A stretch of DNA of 14,746 nt from Pseudobutyrivibrio sp. UBA1225 (GTDB taxonomy: Bacteria > Bacillota > Clostridia > Lachnospirales > Lachnospiraceae), in NCBI GenBank assembly GCA_002309345.1, contig DBWZ01000067.1, positions 96,633 to 111,378 on the forward strand, read 5' to 3'. Positions within the stretch are counted from its first letter, which is position 1. Each line of letters begins with the position of its first letter. The position numbers and the translations under genes were made by a program. The notes under the pieces are model-generated. The model saw only the letters and a list, made by a program, of their open reading frames with translations, was not told the DNA's origin and made no database searches. Shown piece by piece: positions 6,301-14,728 of the stretch.

Positions 6301-6990
6301 TTATCCCTCGTTTTCTTCTGCCTCTGCTTCAAGACCCTTGCGAATTTCTGAAATACGTTTTTCGAGAGTCTCTAATCTCTTAACTGTGTCATCGCTTATA
6401 TACTGTCTTGTATAAAAATCTAATGCGTTATACAACTGTCTTGCTTCATCAACCTTATCAGCATCCTTGATTGTAATGTTGTACTCATCTGGTAGATTGA
6501 TGATTGAATTAGTAAGTGCGTCAGATGTCATCACTGCGTTGTAGTAAGATTCATCAAATACTGAATCAAGCTTGTCTACTGAATATGGAACGCCGTTGAT
6601 ATTAAGATATATTCCATCTTCATCGCTTGATACCAAATCGACTTTACCTGTAACATAGTCATTATCGTCTTTGACCATAACAACCTTTCCTACCAAGCTG
6701 TTAGCTTGCATAGATTTCATATCATCCTGTACAGATTGAATTGCTTCGATTTGGGTAAATGATGCAAGCTGTGAAACATACTGACCGTTGTCTGTAGGCT
6801 CCAATGGATCCTGATATTGCATTTCTGCAACCAACAGTTGTAAGAACATTTCCTCGTTGTACTCTGTGCCTTTTTTTGCCTCTGATTTGGAACTATTAAT
6901 TCCATTGCTAGCAGCTTTAGTAGCTTCTTTAGAGGCTTCGGTTTTGACAAATTCACCATTTTGCACATTTCCGATTAAATTGCCTGCCAT
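6301..6990 (-). CDS. flgD: FlgD, hook capping protein with extra C-terminal helical module
   Basis: The 229-residue protein carries the conserved FlgD N-terminal core FLQLLVAEMQYQDPLEPTDN (49-68) plus QLASFTQIEAIQ (74-85). FlgD caps the growing hook so that FlgE subunits polymerise, and is then replaced. A beta-rich segment (about 98-150, SLVGKVVMV to INGVPYSVDKL) resembles the short Bacillus-type FlgD ending. An extra stretch then follows at about 160-215: IINLPDEYNITIKDADKVDE, then ARQLYNAL, RQYISDDTVKRLETLEKRIS. It reads like one copy of the helical repeat of Firmicute surface proteins (LP..ITL.DK..V..AR..Y.AL...Q...V....L..AE..I). The product ends in an acidic tail. ATG has GGAGG 6 bases upstream, 16 bases after the fliK stop. 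Confidence 0.95.
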   Translation of the reverse strand: MAGNLIGNVQNGEFVKTEASKEATKAASNGINSSKSEAKKGTEYNEEMFLQLLVAEMQYQDPLEPTDNGQYVSQLASFTQIEAIQSVQDDMKSMQANSLVGKVVMVKDDNDYVTGKVDLVSSDEDGIYLNINGVPYSVDKLDSVFDESYYNAVMTSDALTNSIINLPDEYNITIKDADKVDEARQLYNALDFYTRQYISDDTVKRLETLEKRISEIRKGLEAEAEENEG

Positions 6991-7006
6991 CTATTCCCTC
7001 CTATTC

Positions 7007-8476
7007 CTACGCTTGGAAATCAAGTGAATTTCCGTTCTCAAGCATCATTTGGGCTATTAGCATATCCTCATCTGACATTAAGCTCGACATATCGTCTAAG
7101 CTGTTAATATCAATTCGAGATTGTCTCTTTGAAGACTGCTGCCCCTGATTAAATTCAGAGTTTTGATCTTTTCCGTTCTCATCAAGATTTCTTTCGAACT
7201 CGTGAGTTCCTACTGAAACCTCGATTGATGTAACCTTAGTAGAATTGTTGTTTAACTCAACTCTAAGATTTGCCATCTGTGTTTCTAAGGCAAATTTAAC
7301 TGCGTCATTTTCGGTGAAGATTTTTGCAGTTATCTCATCACCTTTCTGAGTAATCTCCATGTAGATTTTTCCTAAACCTTCTGGATTAAGTGTCATCTCC
7401 ATAGTAGTTGCCTCAGCTGTGTTTAAAATTCTTGCCTGCTCAATGAGCTGATTTACAATTTCGTTCGCTTTTACTGTCTCTCCTGTAGGAAGGACAACTT
7501 GCTCATTTTCAGGATTAAACTGAATTTCAAACTTTGTTTCTGGAGTAATAATTCCATCTTCGCGGATTATTGGATGCTTTTCTGGCATCTCCTTAAGCTT
7601 TGAAGAATCATCGCCCTTTGATTCCTTAGAGAAATCAAATCCATCGTCTTTTGTCTTTTCTGGAATTACCTGCTCCTTAGTCTCAACTGGAGTTGTTTCG
7701 ATTTTCTCCTTGAGATTTTCCTCTACCGGCTTAACTTCAAGTGGTTTGTTTTCAACAACCGGAACCTTTGTAGCTACAACATCTGCTATTACCTCTGGTT
7801 TATCAGGTGTAATTAGCTCTGGAGTTTCAACTGCTACATCTGGTTTATTTGGTTTGAAATCAACTTCTACGTCCACTTCCACTTGATTATCTTTGATTTC
7901 AACATTTGGAGCTATTTCCTTAAGTTGTTCAAGTGAAAAGCCAGTATCCTTAATTAGCTGGTTGGATAAAGTGTTTACCTGATCCAAAACTGATTTGAAT
8001 TCATCGCTCATTATAAGAGCAATTGAATCAGTTTCACCTGTGAGATCTGCTACTAACTGTGCTAAATTCTGTGGATTTAACAAGTCAATCATCACAAATC
8101 CTAGCTCTTCCATGGCTCTAACAAAATCTTCTTCTGAAACATCAAGCTCTTGTTCGATTATTTCCTTAACTTCGTTAAGTGTTTCCTCGACTTGATCAAT
8201 TACTTCTTCTGGTACTTCTTGGTTCGATTCATTTTGATTTGAATCAATCTTTGTTGTACTTTCTGTAGGTTGATTCTTTGGGCTTGTTTTAACATCAGTT
8301 GAAGGATTTACAGCATCCTTTGCTTTTAAATCTGATTGTGGTGCCGAATCAGCAACGTTCTTTAAGGTTTTATCAAATAGGCCTGTGGTATCTGCACTTT
8401 GCTTTGGTGAGCTTTGCACTTCAACCTTAATTTGGCTTACCTGAACCAGCAAATTAGAAACATTGCTACTTGTCAT
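7007..8476 (-). CDS. fliK: FliK, hook-length control protein
   Basis: The 489-residue product has the C-terminal hook-length domain (Flg_hook) at about residues 335-425, including MTLNPEGLGKIYMEIT. This domain switches the export gate from hook to filament substrates. The N-terminal part is mostly polar. A helical, acidic block spans about 89-190, and a Pro/Val/Glu/Lys-rich linker spans about 205-270, which fits the extended molecular-ruler part. The C-terminal tail after the domain is Asn/Gln/Ser-rich, also typical. The frame is open 11 codons further upstream, but AAAGGAGG lies 6 bases before the ATG at 8476, which I take as the start. No membrane segment or signal peptide is seen; FliK is exported by the flagellar system itself. 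Confidence 0.93.
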   Translation of the reverse strand: MTSSNVSNLLVQVSQIKVEVQSSPKQSADTTGLFDKTLKNVADSAPQSDLKAKDAVNPSTDVKTSPKNQPTESTTKIDSNQNESNQEVPEEVIDQVEETLNEVKEIIEQELDVSEEDFVRAMEELGFVMIDLLNPQNLAQLVADLTGETDSIALIMSDEFKSVLDQVNTLSNQLIKDTGFSLEQLKEIAPNVEIKDNQVEVDVEVDFKPNKPDVAVETPELITPDKPEVIADVVATKVPVVENKPLEVKPVEENLKEKIETTPVETKEQVIPEKTKDDGFDFSKESKGDDSSKLKEMPEKHPIIREDGIITPETKFEIQFNPENEQVVLPTGETVKANEIVNQLIEQARILNTAEATTMEMTLNPEGLGKIYMEITQKGDEITAKIFTENDAVKFALETQMANLRVELNNNSTKVTSIEVSVGTHEFERNLDENGKDQNSEFNQGQQSSKRQSRIDINSLDDMSSLMSDEDMLIAQMMLENGNSLDFQA

Positions 8477-8528
8477 GTAACTCCTCCTTTCTCGATATTC
8501 TTTTTTCAAGCTGCAATATAAAACTTAC

Positions 8529-9401
8529 TTATGGCTCCATCATCTTTGTGATGACGGCAGCATTCTCAGCATCCATTGCCGCCAAGATGTTGGCACGAGT
8601 GCTGGCGTCCATCCCTGATAGGATTTCGCAAACCAAATCAAAATCATCTGTCATAGTATCGAATATGGCAGCTGCATTCTTTGGTTTCATACTAGAATAT
8701 GCTTTGACATAATCTTGTATTTCCTTGTCCTTCTGGACTTGAGTGACAACCTGCTTGTAAATTGCCTCTGCATTTTCAGGGTCTATGGACTCATAGTATG
8801 TCTTATATGTGTTTATATCGGGTGCTTTATCGGAAAAAACAACCTCTTCGTAAAATTTTTCTTTATTTTCTTCAAAAGCTGCTTCGTTTGCCTTGTATTC
8901 AGCAAGCTCCGCAGAGGCCGCTTCAAGCTCTGCAATATAGTCAGAGTTCTGATTTCCAGCACTTTTTAGAGTCTCTATTTCTACTTCAAGTTCTTTGATT
9001 CGAGCTACAGCGTCTTCAACATTGTCATAACCATAGCCATCGTCCTCTTGTGGAACATATTCTTCGATACCAGGAAGTATTCTGTTAACATAAGGAACAT
9101 CCTTGAGCACAGGATACATAACCGTGGAACCAAATCCTCCCACATCCATCTTTATTAAAAACGCAAAAATAACCAGCCAAATAAGAAGGATAAGAAGAAT
9201 TACAACGCCCATTACTAGCTTTCCACCAATACCTAAACTTTCTTCATCTTCCTCGATTATTTCGCCGTTTTTCTTTGCCTCTTTTCTAGCTTTCTTTTCA
9301 GCCTTTTTAGCTTCCTTCGCAGCCCTCTTGGCTTCTTTTTTAGCTTCCTTTGAAGATACATCCGAAGCTTCGTTTTCTTGAATATCCATTACATCTGCCA
9401 T
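8529..9401 (-). CDS. YlxF/MotE-like membrane coiled-coil protein with MgtE-N-like end
   Basis: This 290-residue protein occupies the position of Bacillus ylxF between fliJ and fliK. The layout is: a Lys/Ala-rich N-terminal stretch (about 17-45, KEAKKEAKRAAKEAKKAEKK), one membrane segment (about 61-84), a Tyr/Asp-rich spacer, a predicted coiled coil (about 127-185), and a C-terminal helical segment (about 228-290) of the kind found in the MgtE N-terminal domain: two alpha-repeats around SSMKPKNAAAIFDTM and LSGMDASTRANILAAM. The positive N-terminus implies that the coiled coil and MgtE-like end lie outside the membrane. MotE/YlxF-type proteins are associated with motility; the exact role here is unknown. 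The start has only a weak GAGG 11 bases upstream and lies 3 bases after the fliJ stop; Met5 is an alternative. Confidence 0.8.
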   Translation of the reverse strand: MADVMDIQENEASDVSSKEAKKEAKRAAKEAKKAEKKARKEAKKNGEIIEEDEESLGIGGKLVMGVVILLILLIWLVIFAFLIKMDVGGFGSTVMYPVLKDVPYVNRILPGIEEYVPQEDDGYGYDNVEDAVARIKELEVEIETLKSAGNQNSDYIAELEAASAELAEYKANEAAFEENKEKFYEEVVFSDKAPDINTYKTYYESIDPENAEAIYKQVVTQVQKDKEIQDYVKAYSSMKPKNAAAIFDTMTDDFDLVCEILSGMDASTRANILAAMDAENAAVITKMMEP

Positions 9402-9404
9402 AAC

Positions 9405-9854
9405 TTATTCATCCTCATTCTTAAAATACGAATAACTAACTAACTCATCAACTATCTTGCTTTCTTCGTGATCCATCTCGTCTAAAAACTCTTCAAACGC
9501 ATGCTCTCTAAGCTTCTCATGCATCTTTCGCTCCATCATGACATTATTTAGGCGCTTTCTGGCATTCTCCATGACCTTCTGTGCCTTGGAAACCTCAATC
9601 ATCTGGTCACGCAGAGCAACCTTCATAGAAGCAACAGCGCTCTTCGCAGTCTTGATTTCACTTACATTAATATCACCTATGGATATTTCCTTGAGATGTT
9701 TCTCGTACTCTTGCTGCCTGAGCATAAGCTCTCTAAGCTTGCTCTGTTCTTCGTTAAATTTGGCAGTAGCAATACCAAAATTGGCCTTCTCCTGCTCTTC
9801 GATTTTCTGTTTGAGTTCAAGAATGTTTTGCATTCTATAAAGAAATTTTGCCAT
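9405..9854 (-). CDS. fliJ: FliJ, flagellar export stalk protein
   Basis: The 149-residue protein, beginning MAKFLYRMQNILELKQKIEE, is almost wholly helical and highly charged, with long heptad-like stretches. The N-terminal pattern F.yRmq.iLelk...E and the length (about 145-150) are typical of FliJ. FliJ is the coiled-coil rod inserted into the FliI hexamer ring that couples ATPase activity to the export gate; immediate position after fliI supports the call, since FliJ sequences are poorly conserved. The frame is open to a GTG three codons earlier, but AGGAG lies 8 bases before the ATG at 9854, so I use that start. The ribosome binding site begins within the fliI stop region. Confidence 0.9.
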   Translation of the reverse strand: MAKFLYRMQNILELKQKIEEQEKANFGIATAKFNEEQSKLRELMLRQQEYEKHLKEISIGDINVSEIKTAKSAVASMKVALRDQMIEVSKAQKVMENARKRLNNVMMERKMHEKLREHAFEEFLDEMDHEESKIVDELVSYSYFKNEDE

Positions 9855-9865
9855 GAATATCACTC

Positions 9866-11176
9866 CTAACTAGCAAAAATCTCGGACATCTGTTCAAGAA
9901 TCTCGTCATACTCAAACTTGTCGTGGGTCTGCTGTAACAAGAAATCGTTTACAGCATCGATTTTTTGTATAGCATAATCGATATTTTTGTTGGAACCGTT
10001 CTTGTATGCTCCAATATTTATCAAATCCTCTGCCTCCTGGTAAGTGGCAAGAACATTTTTAAGCTTTCCAGCAACAGCCTTGTGTTCAGGTGATGCAATT
10101 GCAGACATTACTCTGGAGATAGACTGCAATACATCGATTGCTGGATAATGATTCTTTTGAGCCAGCTTACGATTGAGAACAATGTGTCCATCCAAAATAG
10201 AACGGGCTGTATCAGTGATTGGCTCGTTAAAATCATCACCGTCAACAAGTACTGTATAAAGGCCAGTAATTGAACCAACAGCCGAATTGCCAGCTCTCTC
10301 GAGAAGCCTTGGCATCTCAGAATAAACCGAAGGTGGATAACCTCTTGTAACAGGAGGCTCACCTGATGCAAGTCCAATCTCGCGTTGTGCCATAGAAAAA
10401 CGCGTAAGCGAATCCATCATAAGCAAAACATCTTTACCCTGATCTCTAAAATACTCTGCAATGGCTGTAGCTGTAAGCGCAGCCTTCTTTCTAATAAGTG
10501 CAGGCTTATCAGATGTGGCGCAAACCACAACCGAACGAGCCATACCCTCAGGTCCCAAGTCATTTTCTACGAACTCTCTGACCTCTCGACCACGCTCTCC
10601 GATAAGCGCAATGACATTAACCTGCGCCTTTGTATTTCTAGCAAACATACCCATAAGTGTTGATTTACCAACACCGGAGCCTGCAAAAATTCCAATTCTT
10701 TGTCCTTTGCCAACAGTGATAAGACCATCAACCGCCTTAACTCCAAGGGAAAGTGGCTCCTTGATAATGACGCGAGCCATTGGATCAGGCGGATCCGCCT
10801 CTGCCGGATACTCTGGCAAATCTTCAAACTCAGAAAGGTCATCAATATCTGAAGGCATGCCAAGTCCATCGACAAGATGTCCAAGTAGTTGGTCTCCAAC
10901 AGGCACCCCAAGTGGATGTCCGGTGTTTTCAACCATACAGCCAACACCAATACCTTCCACATTCTCATAAGGCATCAAAAGCAGACGCTTATCCTTAAAA
11001 CCGACAACCTCTGCTTTTATTCTTTGATCAGAGCCCTCTACGATAATCTCACAAAGATCGCGTAGCTTTGCCTCTGGTCCCACTGATTCAATTGTAAGTC
11101 CAACGACCTTCACAACCTTGCCAAGAGATTTAAAATAATCCTTCTCTGTAAGCTGCATAAATAAACTCTGGTCCAA
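9866..11176 (-). CDS. fliI: FliI, flagellum-specific export ATPase
   Basis: The 436-residue protein has the full F1-type ATPase layout: an N-terminal beta-barrel (about 18-90), Walker A AGSGVGKST (165-173), the catalytic-glutamate motif GERGREV (193-199, with E194), Walker B VLLMMD (250-255), and the family segment SLTRFSMAQREIGLASGEPP. FliI hydrolyses ATP at the cytoplasmic face of the basal body to assist export of rod, hook and filament subunits, held by FliH and capped by FliJ. The start is TTG, with AGGAGG four bases upstream. An in-frame ATG at Met7 lies about 22 bases from that site and is less likely. It begins 8 bases after the fliH stop. Confidence 0.98.
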   Translation of the reverse strand: MDQSLFMQLTEKDYFKSLGKVVKVVGLTIESVGPEAKLRDLCEIIVEGSDQRIKAEVVGFKDKRLLLMPYENVEGIGVGCMVENTGHPLGVPVGDQLLGHLVDGLGMPSDIDDLSEFEDLPEYPAEADPPDPMARVIIKEPLSLGVKAVDGLITVGKGQRIGIFAGSGVGKSTLMGMFARNTKAQVNVIALIGERGREVREFVENDLGPEGMARSVVVCATSDKPALIRKKAALTATAIAEYFRDQGKDVLLMMDSLTRFSMAQREIGLASGEPPVTRGYPPSVYSEMPRLLERAGNSAVGSITGLYTVLVDGDDFNEPITDTARSILDGHIVLNRKLAQKNHYPAIDVLQSISRVMSAIASPEHKAVAGKLKNVLATYQEAEDLINIGAYKNGSNKNIDYAIQKIDAVNDFLLQQTHDKFEYDEILEQMSEIFAS

Positions 11177-11184
11177 AGTTCCTC

Positions 11185-12081
11185 CTAGCTCAAGGCTCTA
11201 ATCTCCCTGATAAGATTATCTAATTCTGTATCGATGCTGCAATCAAAGATTCCACCATCTGTTTCAATAATGCATTGACTATCATTCAAAAGTGGGTCTG
11301 CAATGATATCAAGTCCCACTTCAGCTCCGATTTTGCCTTGAATTTCATCCTTTTTACCCTTGATAAAATCTGCATTAGCGTCACTTACCTTGATTTGCAT
11401 CTGACCTGTGCGCTCAATTTTCATAATGCAGTGATCTAAAAGATGATAAAGCACGTCCTTTTTGCCAGATAACTCCGCCGAAAAGACATGCTCAAACACT
11501 GGCAAACACATATCAATCATGTCTCGCTCTAATGAAAGCTGCTTTTGCATATATTCATTTGCAATTCTATCTATCTCAGCCTGCATTTCCTTTTGAGAAT
11601 CAGCAAGCTCAAGAGCTGCCCTTTGAGTACCCTCATTGTAGCCTTCCTTCTCGCCATCCTGACGAGCAAGGTTCTTAAGTGCATCTGCATTAAGCTGAGC
11701 AGAGTTGATTATTTCTTCTGCCTGAGCATGGGCATCTGCAATGATTTTGTCAGCCTCTTCTCTAGCTTGTTGGAGAAGTTCTTCTGATGCGACAGTATTT
11801 TGAGGTTCCTCCTCCTGCATAATAGTATCGGCAAGCCCAAGAAATTCATCGGGATCCATCCCCTCTGGAATTTCTGTCCCAGACTCGCGCATAGCTTCAA
11901 GACGTTTTTGGCGCTCCTCTTCGAGAAGCTTAGCCTTGTACGCCTTCTCTTGCTTCATTATGATTTCTCTTGCCAAATCATTGGAATCAATCACGACCTC
12001 ATCGGTCGCTCCTTCTTCGTCTGTAGAATTTGGAGCCACCATGAATCCATAAATGACATTGTTACTAGACAATAAGCTCAT
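11185..12081 (-). CDS. fliH: FliH, export ATPase regulator / stator stalk
   Basis: The 298-residue protein is helical and charged, with a long Ala/Glu-rich coiled-coil region (about 95-190, e.g. EADKIIADAHAQAEEIINSA). The C-terminal domain carries the FliH/V-ATPase-E-like pattern: IIADPLLNDSQCIIETDGG, then FDCSIDTELDNLIREI. FliH dimers hold FliI near the C-ring and inhibit its ATPase until export begins. The ATG at 12081 has GAGGT 7 bases upstream and gives a 17-base overlap with the end of fliG; two GTG codons just upstream in frame fall in or before that site and are less likely. It is longer than the enterobacterial protein (about 235 residues), through the acidic N-terminal part. Position between fliG and fliI is canonical. 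Confidence 0.94.
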   Translation of the reverse strand: MSLLSSNNVIYGFMVAPNSTDEEGATDEVVIDSNDLAREIIMKQEKAYKAKLLEEERQKRLEAMRESGTEIPEGMDPDEFLGLADTIMQEEEPQNTVASEELLQQAREEADKIIADAHAQAEEIINSAQLNADALKNLARQDGEKEGYNEGTQRAALELADSQKEMQAEIDRIANEYMQKQLSLERDMIDMCLPVFEHVFSAELSGKKDVLYHLLDHCIMKIERTGQMQIKVSDANADFIKGKKDEIQGKIGAEVGLDIIADPLLNDSQCIIETDGGIFDCSIDTELDNLIREIRALS

Positions 12082-13072
12082 CTGCACCACCTCTTGAAAT
12101 AACGATTTCTGCAGAATCTTCCAGCTTTCTGATGATACCTACAATCTTCTGCTGAGCTTCTTCTACGTCCTTCATACGAACAGGGCCCATGAATTCCATA
12201 TCTTCCCTAATCATCGCCGCAAGACGAGTAGAAAGGTTTTTGAATATGGCTGCTGAAACCTCTTCGTTGGCGCCCTTAAGAGCAACGCCAAGGTCAGAGT
12301 TGTCAACATCTCTAAGAACACGCTGAATAGCTCTATCATCAAGAAGCAAGATATCCTCGAATACGAACATCTTCTTTCTGATTTCTTCAGCAAGCTCTGG
12401 TTCTTCGATTTCCAAAGATTCCATGATACGTTTTTCTGTACCACGGTCTACTGTATTTAAAATGTTAACTACCGCATCAACACCACCGGCGATAGTGTAA
12501 TCCTGATTGATAAGAGATGAAAGCTTTCTTTCCAAAACACGCTCAACCTCTTTGATAACTTCAGGGCTAGTTCTATCCATAAGAGCAATACGCTTTGCAA
12601 CGTCGGCCTGCTTTTCAGGCGGAAGAGCACCGATAATAAGGGAAGCCTGACCTGCTGATAAGTAGGATAAAATCATAGCGATTGTCTGTGGATGCTCCTC
12701 TTGGATGAAGTTCAGCACCTGAGAAGGCTCGGTCTTTCGGATAAATTCGAATGGACGAACCTGAAGTGATGCTGTCAGCTTGGTAATAACATCCTGAGCT
12801 CTGTCGTCGCCGAGAGCCTTTTCCAAAAGCTCTTTAGCATAACCGATACCACCCTCAGCGATGTACTGCTGAGCAAGACATACCTGATAAAATTCTTCGA
12901 TTACCTCTTCTTTGAGAGCTGGAGAAATACTTCTTGTGTTGGCAATCTCAAGAGTTAGCTCTTCGATTTCTTCCTCTTTGAGATGCTTAAAAATCTGCGA
13001 TGATTTCTCCGGTCCAAGGGCAATTAAAAGTATTGCGGCTTTCTGTACGCCATTAAGTTCTTCTGCTGCCAT
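12065..13072 (-). CDS. fliG: FliG, flagellar rotor/switch protein
   Basis: The 335-residue protein has the usual length and three-domain layout. The N-terminal domain (LNGVQKAAILLIALGPE) binds FliF. The middle domain has the EHPQ motif (126-129) that contacts FliM. The C-terminal domain has MFVF (235-238) and the torque helix, STRLAAMIREDMEFMGPVRM (281-300), with the charged residues R283, R289, E290, D291 and R299 that face MotA. FliG turns stator force into rotation. The ATG lies 4 bases after the fliF stop and a GGGGA-type ribosome binding site sits in the end of fliF. The 3' end overlaps fliH by 17 bases. All key residues look intact. Confidence 0.98.
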   Translation of the reverse strand: MAAEELNGVQKAAILLIALGPEKSSQIFKHLKEEEIEELTLEIANTRSISPALKEEVIEEFYQVCLAQQYIAEGGIGYAKELLEKALGDDRAQDVITKLTASLQVRPFEFIRKTEPSQVLNFIQEEHPQTIAMILSYLSAGQASLIIGALPPEKQADVAKRIALMDRTSPEVIKEVERVLERKLSSLINQDYTIAGGVDAVVNILNTVDRGTEKRIMESLEIEEPELAEEIRKKMFVFEDILLLDDRAIQRVLRDVDNSDLGVALKGANEEVSAAIFKNLSTRLAAMIREDMEFMGPVRMKDVEEAQQKIVGIIRKLEDSAEIVISRGGADELIV

Positions 13073-13076
13073 AACC

Positions 13077-14687
13077 TTATCCCCAATCCTCGTTTAACCA
13101 ATTTCGTAATAGTTGAGCCACCGCTTCTGGCTTTTCATCAACAAACTTCTCGATAAGGATACGAGCCTCGGATTTTTCGGTATAACCGATATCCTCCAAC
13201 TCTTCCTCCTCACCCTGTGTAGAAGCAATAAGATCGTCGATAGTGAGTTCTTGCTCCACAGGCTCCTCTTCTTCGGAACGAAGGCTTCTAAATACAACAA
13301 AGCCAAGCATTGCAAAGATAAGAGCCGCAAGAACAATCTGCAAAATATCTGTAACGCCAAGACCTGTGTCCTCAGAATACTGGAACATAGGAATCTCATA
13401 AGCAACGATTTTAACATTGTTTGCTGGGAATCCTGTTGTCCTTGAGACAACCTCGATAATGTCGTCTGTAACTTCCTGTTGAACAGGATCAGAATTCGCT
13501 TTTACGAATTCGTCGAAGGTCTGACCAAGCTCATCTAAGGTACCGTCAGATTCCATCTTGTCCTGATTGTATATTGCAAAGGTCTTACATGTAACAGAGA
13601 TTGATGAATCCTCTAATACATGCTTGCCAATTTCATCCTTGTGAGTTGTGATTCTCTCGTCTGGAAGATAATCCTTGGTGCCCTCCTCAGTTGTTGACTG
13701 AGTCTTGCCACCATCCTCCATAACATAGGTTGTGTCATCGTCATTACTATCGGTACCAGGAACGCCGCCGTGAGTACCTACAGATTCTGAGTTTGACCAA
13801 GTTTCACTGTCGAGATAGCCCTCAGTTCTGCCTTCGTCAACAGAATAGTCGTAGTCTACATAACTATTTTCATCAAAATTCATAGAAAGGTTGACGCCAA
13901 CAGAAATATTGTCATATAAATCTGTCCCCTCTAAAACCTTCTCTACTCGCTCAGCGATTTCTTTCCGAGCACGGTCGCGAACATCCTGATTAGCAGATGC
14001 ATTTCCTGCGGCTGTTGTCTCATCACCGCCTGAGAAAAGCATGTTGCCGTCTGTGTCCATAACAACAATATTCTTGGTGTCATCATTACCCATGTTGACA
14101 GCAATATATTTAGCTATACCCGCGGCTGTATCTCCATTCATTGGCGCGGTAAGCTTGAGCTCTACAGAAGCATATCCATCTGAATCACGAGCGATTATTG
14201 TTCCGTCATCCTCAGGGATATTGAGAGTGACAACGGCTGACTCAACCATTGACAAATTCTCAAGAGCCTCGGCATATTTCTCTTCAAGATATAACTTATA
14301 TTTCTTTTGCTTGTCAGCCTCTGTTGTAGAGAAGCTACCATCAATAGCGTCACTAATATCATAACCAGAGCTAGGAATCTCGTTGGAGCCAAGAAGGATG
14401 TTGGCCTGTGCTTCATCCTCTTCGTCGATGAAAAAGGTAAATCCATCAGGGCTTGTCTCATACTCGATGTTGTTATCTTCAAGAATGGTTTTGACTTCTG
14501 CCGCTTGTGTACCATCCTCGCAAGCGATTAGCTGAATCATGGTAGGCCTAGTGATGATAATACCTAAAATAATAAAAGACACAATAACAACAGCAGTAAT
14601 TGAAATAATCAAAGCCTGCTGACGTCTTGTGAACTTTCTCCACCATTCAAGTATTCGATTCAAAATAGCTTGGATTTGCTCTGGCAT
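13077..14687 (-). CDS. fliF: FliF, flagellar MS-ring protein
   Basis: The 536-residue protein has two membrane segments (about 25-46 and 447-466) and a large extracytoplasmic ring-building region between them. The first part contains YscJ/FliF-type ring motifs (KYKLYLEEKYAEALENLSMV, then ESAVVTLNIP). The middle is a Ser/Gly/Thr-rich disordered loop (about 290-345), as usual for FliF. The cytoplasmic tail is acidic and ends with the FliG-binding helix PEAVAQLLRNWLNEDWG. FliF forms the membrane platform on which rotor and export gate are built. The ATG has GGGGAG close upstream, in keeping with the other genes. It should be preceded by fliE, whose end is probably at the right edge. Confidence 0.97.
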   Translation of the reverse strand: MPEQIQAILNRILEWWRKFTRRQQALIISITAVVIVSFIILGIIITRPTMIQLIACEDGTQAAEVKTILEDNNIEYETSPDGFTFFIDEEDEAQANILLGSNEIPSSGYDISDAIDGSFSTTEADKQKKYKLYLEEKYAEALENLSMVESAVVTLNIPEDDGTIIARDSDGYASVELKLTAPMNGDTAAGIAKYIAVNMGNDDTKNIVVMDTDGNMLFSGGDETTAAGNASANQDVRDRARKEIAERVEKVLEGTDLYDNISVGVNLSMNFDENSYVDYDYSVDEGRTEGYLDSETWSNSESVGTHGGVPGTDSNDDDTTYVMEDGGKTQSTTEEGTKDYLPDERITTHKDEIGKHVLEDSSISVTCKTFAIYNQDKMESDGTLDELGQTFDEFVKANSDPVQQEVTDDIIEVVSRTTGFPANNVKIVAYEIPMFQYSEDTGLGVTDILQIVLAALIFAMLGFVVFRSLRSEEEEPVEQELTIDDLIASTQGEEEELEDIGYTEKSEARILIEKFVDEKPEAVAQLLRNWLNEDWG

Positions 14688-14728
14688 GTTTCTCCCCTTA
14701 AATCTAAGAATATTTAGCTAGGCATCAT

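Noticed and set aside
10461..10970. A 169-codon open frame on the plus strand opposite fliI
   Set aside because: It is antisense to the most conserved part of fliI and Ser/Pro/Thr-rich as expected from codon mirroring; no domain and no upstream signals.
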